DNA of 50,148 nucleotides from Bradyrhizobium sp. S69 (GTDB lineage Bacteria; Pseudomonadota; Alphaproteobacteria; Rhizobiales; Xanthobacteraceae): contig NZ_LMUK01000002.1 in assembly GCF_009766005.1 (NCBI RefSeq), positions 1 through 50,148 on the forward strand. The letters are read 5' to 3'. The position numbers and the translations under genes are program-made. Positions 17,617 through 26,329 of the stretch are shown one piece after another. Under the pieces are notes generated by a model, which worked only from the letters and a program-made list of their open reading frames with translations, was not told where the DNA came from and did not search any database. The stretch's first letter is position 1. Each line of letters begins with the position of its first letter.

Positions 17617-17982
17617 TCACCTGCGGATGCCGGACTGGGCACAGATCGCCCGTACGATGAGCTGCATTTTGGGGTCCGTCACCGGCTCCAAGGAAGGTGG
17701 CGCTGTGCCAAATGGCGTCGCGGATAAGCCCAGTTGCTTGCAGTCGGTGGCAGCAAATTTATCCGGCGCATTTGAAAGAGTGTTCTGACCTTTTTCGAAA
17801 GCCCTGATCGTCGCGACAAGGACGCCGGACTGCTCGTGTACGCTGGTGGGTTTGAAGTACACGGCTACGCCGCTAAGGTCATAGACGAGAGCAAAGTCGC
17901 TACCTGGAATAACCTGAGAAAACGCGGCGTCTGCCGCGAGAACCGAAAAGATCAAGCCGATAAGAATGGACTTTGGCTTCAT
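17617..17982 (-). CDS. Small exported protein of unknown function
   Basis: A 121-residue protein with a signal peptide (about 1-22, ending AAFSQV). The mature part is short, with two cysteines (ATDCKQ and RAICAQ) that could pair. No family was recognised. It precedes the 554-residue exported hydrolase-like gene on the same strand by 173 bases, so the two may be expressed together, perhaps as a partner or chaperone. The ribosome binding site is weak. Composition is as AT-rich as that neighbour. Confidence 0.6.
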   Translation of the reverse strand: MKPKSILIGLIFSVLAADAAFSQVIPGSDFALVYDLSGVAVYFKPTSVHEQSGVLVATIRAFEKGQNTLSNAPDKFAATDCKQLGLSATPFGTAPPSLEPVTDPKMQLIVRAICAQSGIRR

Positions 17983-18033
17983 GGACGACCGAGCCGATCT
18001 CTAGAGGCTGACGAACCTCGCACCAGACATCTC

Positions 18034-18097
18034 GATCATCAAACTACGCGATCATCAAGCTACGCGATCATCAAGCTACGCGATCATCAAGCTACGC
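18034..18097. repeat. Four tandem copies of a 16-bp unit
   Basis: The unit GATCATCAAGCTACGC is repeated four times without gaps; only the first copy differs by one base (AAAC for AAGC). It lies just upstream of the 121-residue protein gene. In 17983-18395 this is the only structure seen. It is not CRISPR-like because there are no spacers. It may be a slippage tract or a set of regulator sites. Confidence 0.9.
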
Positions 18098-18395
18098 GCG
18101 ATTTCGAAATGCTCGCACAAGTTGCATTATCGAGGCCCTTTGTCAAGGGTGTGGCGCTGCGGTTTCAGTCTTCGTGGAACGTCTGGGTGCAGCTTGTGAT
18201 TTTACACGCAGTCGGCCCGCCCCGAGCGCGCTGCTACTTGAAATATCCCTTCGGCTCGTTTATAAGCTCTGCACGATGTGCGAAATGCTGATCTGGCACG
18301 CACCGGCCCACCGTTGAGGTGCGGCGAGCGATCTATCGCACTCTTCCAACCCTCCTTCTTCATTTTTTCATGGTTAGGCTGTTTGGAGCATTCTC

Positions 18396-18776
18396 ATGCC
18401 TATGATCAAGTGGTTGAATTCCCTAAGTGTTAGCCGCCGCGACCATCTCGTCATGGCCGCCTACGGATTTGCCGCCATTGTAATTCCAACACTGTTCCAG
18501 GTTGTTTACAACGATGCGCTTCTGGCTGCTGTTCTTCATGCGGAAGCGGTAACGATTGCACTCGGTCATATCCCCCTCAGCTTGTGGTCGCTCGATACCA
18601 CTAGCTCATTTATCGAAAATTCGGCCATCGACGGAGGCGGCAATTTTCTCCACGTCTTGTGCGGTGGCTCGGTTTGGGTCGGCTTGTACGTATTTCCAAC
18701 CCAATCCTACGCGGCGTTCGCCCCGGAGATCGGCGAACTCACCGAGCGAATTAAAGGCGCGACGAAGAAAGCGTGA
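18396..18776 (+). CDS. Small membrane protein of unknown function
   Basis: A 126-residue protein with a polar N-terminus (about 1-18) and hydrophobic segments at about 19-38, 42-65 and 83-101. The C-terminus is acidic then basic (EIGELTERIKGATKKA). No family was recognised. The start ATG at 18396 follows GGAG at 10 bases. A strong hairpin terminator follows the stop by 58 bases. It is a single-gene unit between the AT-rich exported-protein pair and the autotransporter region. Confidence 0.6.
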   Translation: MPMIKWLNSLSVSRRDHLVMAAYGFAAIVIPTLFQVVYNDALLAAVLHAEAVTIALGHIPLSLWSLDTTSSFIENSAIDGGGNFLHVLCGGSVWVGLYVFPTQSYAAFAPEIGELTERIKGATKKA

Positions 18777-18834
18777 CTTAGTCGACCGCGGCTAGGGCCA
18801 TCGGCCGGAGACAAGAACGCATCCGCATTTGGAA

Positions 18835-18872
18835 CCCTTGCGGGCCTCACGGCCCGCAAGGGGATTTCTTTG
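18835..18872 (+). terminator. Strong hairpin terminator
   Basis: CCCTTGCGGGCC at 18835-18846 pairs perfectly with GGCCCGCAAGGG at 18851-18862 around the loop TCAC; ATTTCTTTG follows. It terminates transcription from the small membrane protein gene. Confidence 0.85.
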
Positions 18873-18920
18873 AAACCGGCCCGTGTGAGCCTAGCCGTTC
18901 TTTCCGGGAGAGGATCGGTT

Positions 18921-19034
18921 ATGCCTGACTCGATTTTCCGTCGCGCAGGCGAGAAGACGCGAACGGAAGCTCATCGTTTTTAAGATAGATTGGGATTCCA
19001 GCCATCGCATGTTAGTCAGAAAATGACGCTTTAG
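18921..19034 (+). pseudogene. GNAT acetyltransferase remnant with internal deletion
   Basis: The first 27 bases and the last 85 or so match the intact acetyltransferase gene at 23113-23571, while some 346 bases of the middle (equivalent to about 23140-23485) are missing. The remaining frame is also stopped (TTTTAAG where the intact gene has TTTTACG). Similarity begins about 13 bases before the start codon and runs on past the stop codon to about 19072. It cannot encode a working enzyme. Its position opposite the intact copy, with the autotransporter between, suggests an old segmental duplication. Confidence 0.85.
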
Positions 19035-19035
19035 C

Positions 19036-19125
19036 TCGTAGGGTGGGTTAGGCGCAGCCGTAACCCACCTCTTTCCGCCCGCCGAAACGGTGGGTTGCGC
19101 CTGCGGCTAATCCACCCCACGGGTC
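19036..19125. repeat. GTAGGGTGGGTTAG-type intergenic repeat
   Basis: GTAGGGTGGGTTAGGCGCAG and, inverted, CTGCGGCTAATCCACCCC bracket this stretch, with two GGGTTA/GGGTTG repeats between. The type is common between genes in Bradyrhizobium-like genomes. Similar sequence follows the intact GNAT gene (23576-23605) and appears at 37041-37075. Confidence 0.65.
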
Positions 19126-19202
19126 CTGCTGTTGTCCAGATGGCGGACTTGAGGTGGGGCAGGGCCCATGTCCAAAAAAGTGCCCATGCGGAAAGCCGCT
19201 CG

Positions 19203-22200
19203 CTACCACGCGTAGCGCACAACGCCCTTGCCGGCGTAGCTGCTCGTGACATTCGAGAACTCGCCTTCGAATGTGGCTGCGGTCGACCACCCGTTCAGCC
19301 ACTTCACGTCGGCCGATGCCGTGACCAGCGCAGAGTCGGCGGCCTGCGCTGCGCCATTGACGACGAAGCTTGCGCCAGGGAGCGCCTGGAAGGTCGCGGC
19401 GACCGAGCGATCCGGATCGTAGTCATGAGCCCACGCCGCGCGGCCACGCAGCGTCAGGATCGCATTCGTCATCGCGAAAGACTTGTCGGTGCGAATACCG
19501 AGTTCGCTGCGGGTGTCGGTGACGCTCTTTGACGCATAGCTCAAGGCGAACAACGGCGACCCTGCAAGGGCGTTTTCGGCATAGGCCGGCAGATCAAACG
19601 TCGTGAACTGGGCTGCCGCATAGGGCGTGATGCCGATGCCACCGGCGAACGGCGTCACAAAGCGATAGCCGCCGTCGAGGCGCCCGGAGATCGCATTGGC
19701 GTTGAACTCGGCGCGAAGATGATCGGCGCCCGCCGCCGTGACAATGCGGTCGGTGGTGATGTCCTGCCAGCCATAGGCCAATGCTGCCGTGATGTAGGCC
19801 GGTCCTTCGTTGTGCCGTATGAATGCACCGGCCTGGAATAGATCGGATCGGCCGTAGCCTGATCCAACCACGTTGAAATTGGTCCCGCCGCCGGCCAGCG
19901 AGAAGCCGGCAATGGTTTCGGGCGAGAAGCGATAATCGGCGCCCACGGCCGTGCCGTAAACGCTGGAGGTGGTGTTGTTCGATCCCAGCACGGCATTGCC
20001 GCTGGTGGTCTGCGAACCGCCATAGCCCGCGATCCAGGTGCTCCAGCGCTGCTCGAAGCTCTGCACCGGAGCGGGGGCCTTGGTGTAGATCGCCGCCAGC
20101 GCGTCATTCGGCTTGCGCTTGCCGGCGTAGGCATTGGCTTCGTCGGCATATCCGGTCGCGCCGTTGCCATTGTTCGTTCCATCGCCGCGTCCCGCCACGA
20201 ACGGATCGGTCATCAAGCTCATGAACAAGTTCATCGCATCGAACGTGGTCTGCTGCGATCCGGTCGCGGTTTCGCCGGAGACCTGCGTTAGGCCGGCCGG
20301 CGTCAGCCCGCCGAACACCATCGGAATGCCGCCGGTCGCGTTGAAGAAATTCGTCAGCGCGTTGGCGACGTTTTGTTGATTGGCGTTCAATCCACCGCCG
20401 AAGTTTGGACCTGACGTGAAATTCAAAGTCAGGTTGAGGTAGGCATCCTTGGCATCGTAGCTCAGGCTGGTGGCAAATCCCTTGGGAAGGCCGAGCGTTT
20501 GAATGCCGCTGAAGGTGCCGCTGACGCCGCCCGCTGCGCTCAGGATGTTGTATTGTTTGGCCACGTAGGTGCCGGACGCGAATGTCGCGCCGACGAGGCC
20601 GTTCAGCGCCGCGGTGCCCGTCACCTTGGTCGATGTCGATATCGCCGGGGTCACCTGCACCAGGTAAAGCGCGCCGGACTGAAATGCGAGATTGCCGGTG
20701 ACCGAAAGGAACGAGCCCGCAATGCCGTTGCCGGGCAGCAGCGTACCGCCGGCGGCGATCGTGACGTTGCCGACAGCACCAGCGCCGGTCAATACGCCGT
20801 TGGCGTTCACGGTCGTCATGCTGGAGGACACAATCGAGCCGTCGACCTGGAGCGCGCCGCCATTGACGGTGGTGGTGCCGGTGTAGTGGTTCGTGCCCGA
20901 CAAAACCTGCGTGCTGGTGCCGTCCTTGACAAGGGCAAGCACGGGGCCGCCATTCCCGCCTTCGCCGCCGGTGCCGTCGCGCAGCACGCCGGAGAACGTC
21001 GTCGTGCCACCCTGCGCACCCGTGATCGTCAAGGCAGCCGTTCCGTTGGCCGCAGCGTTCTGCACCACGCCGCCGCCGCCAACGCCGTCGGCCAGTGATG
21101 CGATCGTGTTACTGAAACCGCTCAGCGTCACCGTTCCGGCCGAACCGACTTGGAACGCCGAATTGGGAGAGAGCGCGGTTGACGAATTGGCGATCACAAA
21201 GCCCGAAGCGACAGAAGTGACGCCCGAATAGGTATTGTTGCCGGCGAGAATGATCTCTCTCTCGATGCCGCCGGTGGTGCTTTCCAGAACGAGTGTGCCG
21301 CCACTCGATCCCGCCGCATCGGTGATATTGCTGGTGATGCGGAAGAAGCCGCCCTGGGCGTCAATGGTGCCGCCATTGGCCGTGATCTGAACCGCGTTCG
21401 CAATTTCGCGCTCGCTGGATCCGCCAAACGCCTGCAGCTTGCCGCCGTCGAAGGTCAGCGTACCGGTGCCGATCGCCGAAGAGACGATGCCTGAATTAAA
21501 TTGACCAGGGTGGACAAGGACCGTGTCGACGCCGAGTTGTAGGGTGGCGCCAGTGCGTATCGTCGTGCCACCGGAATAGGTGTTGGCGCCCGACAGCACG
21601 AGCGTGCCGGTGCCGCTCTGGGCCACTGAACCGCTTCCGGTGATCAGGTTCGCAACAGTCTGCGGGGCGCTCTGGCTGAAGTTCACCGACGTGCTCGCTG
21701 TATCGAGGGCGATGCCGCCGATCATGGTCCAGCCACCGGAGAGCGTCAGCGTGTTGGCGCCGCCTGTGAAATCAATCGCGTCAGCGCGGGTCGCGTTGTC
21801 GGCAGCCAACCCGCCGCTGATCGTACCGGAGTTGACGATGGTCAGGCCGGCGCCAACGACGCCGGTGCCGCCCAAGCCTTGCGCGCCATTGGTGCCTGGG
21901 CCGCCGTTGCCATCGGTGCCGACCCCTGCGGCGCCGCCGTTGCCACCCTGGACGGCGCCGAGATTGGTGAAGATGGCTCCGGGGGCGGCGAACTGAATGC
22001 CGACGCCGCCATTGCCGCCGCCGCCGCCGGCGGAACCGATGCCGCTTTGGGTGCCGCCTGCTTGCCCGCCCGCGCCACCGATGCCGCCTTGAAGCAAAGC
22101 GCCGACGTTATTGAGGCTGGCGCCGGAGCCTGTAACGACGGCACCGTAACCGCCAGCGCCACCTCCTGCACCGCCGGCCGAGCCGTTGTTGCCGAGATCA

Positions 22201-22778
22201 TGGCCTCCGTCGCCGCCCTTGCCGCCAGAGCCCCCTTGGAGCGTCGCGGAATTGTTGAGGTTCGCGGTGCTGGCGCCGTTGCCGCCGCCGCCGCCGCCGC
22301 CTCCGCCTTGACCAAGGCCGGCGCCGTCCGTCCCGTCTACGCCATTGCCGCCGCCGGCCGAACCGCCGGGGCCACCGGCGCCACCGGTGTGGCCTCCAAC
22401 GCCGCCATTGCCGCCGCCAGCGGAGCCACCGCCGCCACCGCCACCGGTGCCACTGCCACTGTCAACGCCCGGATTGCCCGGATTGCCGGTGAATCCCGAG
22501 CCGCCGGTCCCGCCGGAGCTGCCTAACGCCGCGTTACCGCCCTTGCCACCATCGCCATCAGCGGCGATCGCGGTCAGGGGAACGAGAACCAAGCCGCTGC
22601 ATGCCGAGACAAGCAAAGCGGCGAGTGCCGACGTTCGGAGCGAACGACGTCGGCCCAGCGAACTAAGCTTGGATGCCGTTCCTGCCGAAAGTGTCCAGCG
22701 GCATCGGGAGCGGATGCCAGCTAAAAATATTTCATCAAAAGTCATTTGCATCGCGGCGGAAATATCGCCGCACCTCAC
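19203..22778 (-). CDS. Autotransporter with glycine-rich passenger
   Basis: A 1191-residue type V secreted protein. A long signal sequence (about 1-72, with an extended charged N-terminus before the hydrophobic core AALLVSACSGLVLVPL) leads to a passenger. The passenger begins with about 235 residues dominated by GGxGG repeats (about 73-309). A beta-helix part follows, with autotransporter-associated strand repeats such as LVLSGANTYSGGTTI and TTVNGGALQVDGS. The last 285 residues or so form the autotransporter barrel (from about 906) and end in an aromatic residue (RYAW), as barrel assembly requires. It would sit in the outer membrane and display or release the passenger, possibly as an adhesin. 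No protease motif was seen. Flanking GNAT copies suggest acquisition. Confidence 0.9.
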   Translation of the reverse strand: MRCGDISAAMQMTFDEIFLAGIRSRCRWTLSAGTASKLSSLGRRRSLRTSALAALLVSACSGLVLVPLTAIAADGDGGKGGNAALGSSGGTGGSGFTGNPGNPGVDSGSGTGGGGGGGSAGGGNGGVGGHTGGAGGPGGSAGGGNGVDGTDGAGLGQGGGGGGGGGNGASTANLNNSATLQGGSGGKGGDGGHDLGNNGSAGGAGGGAGGYGAVVTGSGASLNNVGALLQGGIGGAGGQAGGTQSGIGSAGGGGGNGGVGIQFAAPGAIFTNLGAVQGGNGGAAGVGTDGNGGPGTNGAQGLGGTGVVGAGLTIVNSGTISGGLAADNATRADAIDFTGGANTLTLSGGWTMIGGIALDTASTSVNFSQSAPQTVANLITGSGSVAQSGTGTLVLSGANTYSGGTTIRTGATLQLGVDTVLVHPGQFNSGIVSSAIGTGTLTFDGGKLQAFGGSSEREIANAVQITANGGTIDAQGGFFRITSNITDAAGSSGGTLVLESTTGGIEREIILAGNNTYSGVTSVASGFVIANSSTALSPNSAFQVGSAGTVTLSGFSNTIASLADGVGGGGVVQNAAANGTAALTITGAQGGTTTFSGVLRDGTGGEGGNGGPVLALVKDGTSTQVLSGTNHYTGTTTVNGGALQVDGSIVSSSMTTVNANGVLTGAGAVGNVTIAAGGTLLPGNGIAGSFLSVTGNLAFQSGALYLVQVTPAISTSTKVTGTAALNGLVGATFASGTYVAKQYNILSAAGGVSGTFSGIQTLGLPKGFATSLSYDAKDAYLNLTLNFTSGPNFGGGLNANQQNVANALTNFFNATGGIPMVFGGLTPAGLTQVSGETATGSQQTTFDAMNLFMSLMTDPFVAGRGDGTNNGNGATGYADEANAYAGKRKPNDALAAIYTKAPAPVQSFEQRWSTWIAGYGGSQTTSGNAVLGSNNTTSSVYGTAVGADYRFSPETIAGFSLAGGGTNFNVVGSGYGRSDLFQAGAFIRHNEGPAYITAALAYGWQDITTDRIVTAAGADHLRAEFNANAISGRLDGGYRFVTPFAGGIGITPYAAAQFTTFDLPAYAENALAGSPLFALSYASKSVTDTRSELGIRTDKSFAMTNAILTLRGRAAWAHDYDPDRSVAATFQALPGASFVVNGAAQAADSALVTASADVKWLNGWSTAATFEGEFSNVTSSYAGKGVVRYAW

Positions 22779-23112
22779 TTAATGTGGCTGCTGCGATTCC
22801 AGCGTACCTTAGTCGACAGCCCGATATAGACACTTTTCACACATACGGAACCGATGCTTGTGCGGTGTTGCAAAACGGGTACAGCCGCTGATCTAGCAGA
22901 TTCGCGAATACGACTATAGGACGCCGCAATGCCACTACGGCGACTGGAATCGAGTTGATGTCGTAAGTCGCGCTAATGGACGAACAGCAGTTTATTCGCG
23001 CGGAATACACTGAGGGCAACAAACGGGATTCGGTTTATTCTGATGTATCACCCGAAGCATCGGCCCGGCTCGGACGCCAGGAGCCCGACACGGCCAACAG
23101 AGAGGATCGCTT
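22779..23112. other. Divergent intergenic region
   Basis: This gap separates the divergent autotransporter and acetyltransferase genes and should contain both promoters. It is AT-richer than the genes. I see no terminator and no convincing gene; the short frames here lack support. Confidence 0.5.
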
Positions 23113-23571
23113 ATGCCTGACTTGATTTTCCGTCGCGCAACCGAGGCCGACGTCCCTGCTATCATTGGGCTGCTCGCGGATGACGTCCTGGGCTCGTCGC
23201 GGGAAGCAACGGGGACAGAAAGCTATCCGCAATATCTAGATGCCTTTCGCGTTATCGATGCGGACGCGAGCCAGTTTCTGTTGGTTGTGGACGACGGGAG
23301 CAAGATTGTCGGGACCCTTCAGCTCACGTTCATCCCCGGATTGGCCAGCCGGGGACTGAAGCGCGGTCAAATTGAAGCTGTTCGCGTGGCGCGTGATCGG
23401 CGCGGTGAGAAGATCGGCGAGGCGATGATCGACTGGGCTGTGGAAAAATGTCGACGCGAGCAGTGCGGGACCGTTCAACTGACAACCGACAAGACGCGAA
23501 CGGAAGCGCATCGTTTTTACGACAGATTGGGCTTCCAGCCATCGCATCTCGGTTACAAACTGAAGCTTTAG
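23113..23571 (+). CDS. GNAT family N-acetyltransferase
   Basis: A 152-residue acetyl-CoA-dependent acyltransferase covering one full GNAT domain. The acetyl-CoA loop is IEAVRVARDRRGEKIGEAM (about 96-114; the R/Q-x-x-G-x-A pattern as RRGEKIG), followed by HRFYDRLGFQPS (about 133-144), the usual C-terminal motif. The start ATG at 23113 follows AGAGGA. The substrate is unknown; the family acts on amines, antibiotics and protein N-termini. A gutted copy lies at 18921, on the other side of the autotransporter gene, in the same orientation. Confidence 0.88.
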   Translation: MPDLIFRRATEADVPAIIGLLADDVLGSSREATGTESYPQYLDAFRVIDADASQFLLVVDDGSKIVGTLQLTFIPGLASRGLKRGQIEAVRVARDRRGEKIGEAMIDWAVEKCRREQCGTVQLTTDKTRTEAHRFYDRLGFQPSHLGYKLKL

Positions 23572-23575
23572 TTCG

Positions 23576-23854
23576 TAGGGGCGGGGTCGGCGCAGCCGTA
23601 ACCGACCATCCCGTTCTAATCTTACTGCGTCACAACTGGCCTATCCCCTCATCCTGAGGAGCCACGAAGCGGCGTCTCGAAGGATGTGGCCCGGGATATC
23701 GACACTGGGGACGCAACACACAGATTCGCGGCCATCCCTCGAGACGCGGCCAACGGGTCCGCGCGAAGCGCGGCCCGATAATAAACTCCGACGCCGCTCC
23801 TCAGGATGAGGGTTTAGTGACGCAGCAATCCACCGTACGGGTCCTGTAGAGCCC
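23576..23854. repeat. Inverted-repeat intergenic element (CCTCATCCTGAGGAG type)
   Basis: CCTCATCCTGAGGAG at 23647-23661 is matched exactly in inverted orientation by CTCCTCAGGATGAGG at 23797-23811. Between them lie GGCGTCTCGAAGGATG and further degenerate parts. The element type is common in Bradyrhizobium-like genomes. It lies between the convergent acetyltransferase and barrel-protein genes and holds no gene. Confidence 0.75.
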
Positions 23855-25153
23855 TCACTTCGCTGGCCGCTCCGGAATGAAGGCGATTGTTAGAGTCGGC
23901 TGTATGATGACGCCACGCCAGGAAGACGTCGTGACTGTGGAGAAATTCTGATTGTAAGTAGCTGCGACCGAAAAGCTGACGGATGGCTGACCAGCCACCA
24001 CCCCTGGCTTGCTATAGGACAAGGCCGGCCCGATCTGAAACAGAACATCGCGCCTGCCGCCGACGACCTCATTGTAGAACCGGGACGTTACCACGGTTGG
24101 AACAGTGACCTTCCAATCCGTGCCGTCGATTCTCCATCCAGGCGTCGCAGAACCCGTGAAGTTTGTATTCTGCTGAGTCGATACATCCGACAGCGTCTGA
24201 CCGGCCGTCAGCGACAAATCGAGATAGTGGCAAAATCCTGAAGTGTCCGGCTTTGGCGCGTCCGGGTCGGGCTTTTGCGCCTCAGTCTGACATACGTTGT
24301 TCCCGGATCCTCCGAGCAGAGAAATGTTTGATCTGCCGAGCGTCACCTGAGGCGTAAAGAGGTCCGCGGTCTCGGGGCGTAGTCCGGGGAGAAAAGCAGT
24401 CTGGTTTTGAAAGCCGACTGACAGGGTGTCGTACGTGATCTGGTTAGCTGCGGCGGGAAGGTCCTTGGGAATGTCCTGGGGTTTCGAACCGAACCCCTTG
24501 TATTTGCCATCTGTCCCGTAATAGCCCGCTCCAAGAAAAATCTGGTAGGCGGCCTGTTCGGTTATTGCATCGACACTCTTTGAGATAATACTCGGGTATC
24601 GCGCCGAAGCGGACGAAACACTGTAGGCGGCGAGATCGAATGGATGGCCTTCGAGTCCTGCCGTCGTGATCGTCGCGGAACCTCCAAAACCCATCGAAAA
24701 ACCTGGACTGTTATTCGAAGAATTTTTCAGGACGTTCGATTCCCAGGTCGGATTTAGCGGCAGACTGAGCGATACATTTGTCGGTTGCGCGGTACGGCAA
24801 TTCCAGTTGAAGACCACAGGTGCAAGTATCCTGCCTTTCTTCCTGCGCGCTTTGTCGATTTGGGCGGCGCGAATTTCTTTCGCGCGTGGGGCATTCCTCG
24901 AAACGCATTTATTTTGTCGTTCGGTGTCTCTGACGCCATCGAGCGGCCCCAATGCAAGCGGCGCCGGCGATAGCGGCGCTGTAAACGTTTTCAATGTATC
25001 TTGAAGATTTGCAAGGCTTGCCTGCGCCGATGCGGCAGTTGGCGAAAGCGCGCACATTGCTGCCGCGAACCATAAACAGATATATCGACAGCATGTTATG
25101 TACGGCGCGGGACCTGCGACGTCTGTCTTCAGGACACTGAGCCCAGCGGCCAT
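23855..25153 (-). CDS. Exported protein, possible outer-membrane barrel, unknown function
   Basis: A 432-residue protein from the ATG at 25153 (an in-frame TTG lies six bases further upstream). A signal sequence covers about 1-44, with hydrophobic ICLWFAAAMCAL and cleavage near TAASAQA. The mature protein contains many alternating polar/aromatic strands and short periodic turns, and ends GVIIQPTLTIAFIPERPAK. This looks like an outer-membrane barrel of the alpha-proteobacterial kind, though the terminal residue is not aromatic. Cys residues are few. I do not recognise a family. It follows the AraC gene on the same strand with 250 bases between. Composition is somewhat lower in GC. Confidence 0.65.
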   Translation of the reverse strand: MAAGLSVLKTDVAGPAPYITCCRYICLWFAAAMCALSPTAASAQASLANLQDTLKTFTAPLSPAPLALGPLDGVRDTERQNKCVSRNAPRAKEIRAAQIDKARRKKGRILAPVVFNWNCRTAQPTNVSLSLPLNPTWESNVLKNSSNNSPGFSMGFGGSATITTAGLEGHPFDLAAYSVSSASARYPSIISKSVDAITEQAAYQIFLGAGYYGTDGKYKGFGSKPQDIPKDLPAAANQITYDTLSVGFQNQTAFLPGLRPETADLFTPQVTLGRSNISLLGGSGNNVCQTEAQKPDPDAPKPDTSGFCHYLDLSLTAGQTLSDVSTQQNTNFTGSATPGWRIDGTDWKVTVPTVVTSRFYNEVVGGRRDVLFQIGPALSYSKPGVVAGQPSVSFSVAATYNQNFSTVTTSSWRGVIIQPTLTIAFIPERPAK

Positions 25154-25402
25154 CTTCAATGACTTTCAAAATAATCAACCAAAAGGATCGTGAAGGAAAA
25201 AATGCAGCCTTTCTAAATTTTAGTCAACGCCGATCCACCGGTACTTCAGGAAATAGGAGGCAACGCCCTCTCTTACCCTCTCGACCGCATCACCTGTTGG
25301 CGGGTTCAGAGTCGCCGCCCGATCTGCTCCACATCCGTTTTTTTCCCCCGGGATCGGACATCTTTCGGCGTGCCCGGCAGGTTCGAAAGGTGCCGAGTAC
25401 AA

Positions 25403-26194
25403 TCATCTCGCGTTGGCGTGGCCGCCTCTCATCCCCAGATAAGTTAGAGGCGGACTGCCGAAGGCCCGCTTGAACATCAGCGTGAACGCCGCGGGGTTTT
25501 CGTAGCCCAGATCCACAGCGACCGTGGTGACGGGCTCGCCCGCCGCGAGCCGCGGCAGCGCGCCGACCAGGCACGCCTGCTGACGCCATGCCATGAAGCT
25601 GAGGCCGGTCTCGCGTCGGAACAGACGCGTGAACGCACGGCGGCTCATGTGCAGATCCGCCGCCCAGTCGTCGATGGTCTCGTGGATCTCCGGCTTCTGG
25701 ATGAACTTGCGGCAGCGCGCCGCCAAGGCTCCTTCGGCCGGATAGCGCAGAGACAGCGGCAGCACCGGCAGTTTTTGCAGTTCGTGACCGATCAATTCCA
25801 TCAGCGCGCCGGCGCGGCTATCGAGCTCGGTCTCGATCGGCAAGCCCAGCGCTTCCGTCATCAGGCTGCGCATGAAGGGCGAGATGCCGACGACCTGGCA
25901 GTGCGTGGGCATGCCGGGCACCGCGCCCGGCTCCAAATACAAGCTCTGCATCCGCACCGCGCCGACCGTCCGCACATGATGTTCGGTCGCCGGCGGAATC
26001 CACATGCCGCGTTGCGGGGGCATCACGTAAGTGCCTTGCGGCGTCGCCAGCACGACCACGCCGGTCGCGCCGGAGATCAGCTGGCCGCGCCGATGATAAT
26101 GCGGTTCGATGATGTGCCCGTCGGGATAGCGCGTGCCGAGGGCGATGATCGAGCGGGCCAAATGGTCGACGCTGTCGATATGCATTTCCTGCAT
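25403..26194 (-). CDS. AraC-family regulator with cupin ligand domain
   Basis: A 263-residue regulator. The N-terminal cupin-like sensing domain (about 10-150) has PHYHRRGQLISG and WIPPATEHHV, the usual AraC_binding signatures. The C-terminal double helix-turn-helix is at about 165-255, with MSRRAFTRLFRRETG and VAVDLGYENPAAFTLMFKRAFG. It is divergent from the MFS exporter gene with 135 bases between. This pairing is common for AraC regulators of drug exporters, so it probably controls that gene. The ligand is unknown. Confidence 0.9.
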   Translation of the reverse strand: MQEMHIDSVDHLARSIIALGTRYPDGHIIEPHYHRRGQLISGATGVVVLATPQGTYVMPPQRGMWIPPATEHHVRTVGAVRMQSLYLEPGAVPGMPTHCQVVGISPFMRSLMTEALGLPIETELDSRAGALMELIGHELQKLPVLPLSLRYPAEGALAARCRKFIQKPEIHETIDDWAADLHMSRRAFTRLFRRETGLSFMAWRQQACLVGALPRLAAGEPVTTVAVDLGYENPAAFTLMFKRAFGSPPLTYLGMRGGHANAR

Positions 26195-26329
26195 CGCGTT
26201 TGGCCCACTCTAGTAGAAATAAGGCCCAGCATTGGTGGTGGGCGAAATGGTGGTCGAATACTCCGAAGTCGGGGTCGAGTGCAACCGCGCCGCCCGACCC
26301 CGAACAACAAAAGGCAAAAGGAATTCGAC

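Noticed and set aside
18034..18097. CRISPR array
   Set aside because: The four 16-bp units touch each other with no spacers, and no cas gene is present.
21850..22560. Mycobacterial PE_PGRS-type protein
   Set aside because: The GGxGG tract resembles PGRS, but the protein has a Gram-negative signal and an autotransporter barrel.
26204..26244. AraC operator (GCCCAC with inverted GTGGGC)
   Set aside because: The six-base arms 29 bases apart are likely by chance in this composition, and AraC sites are usually direct repeats.
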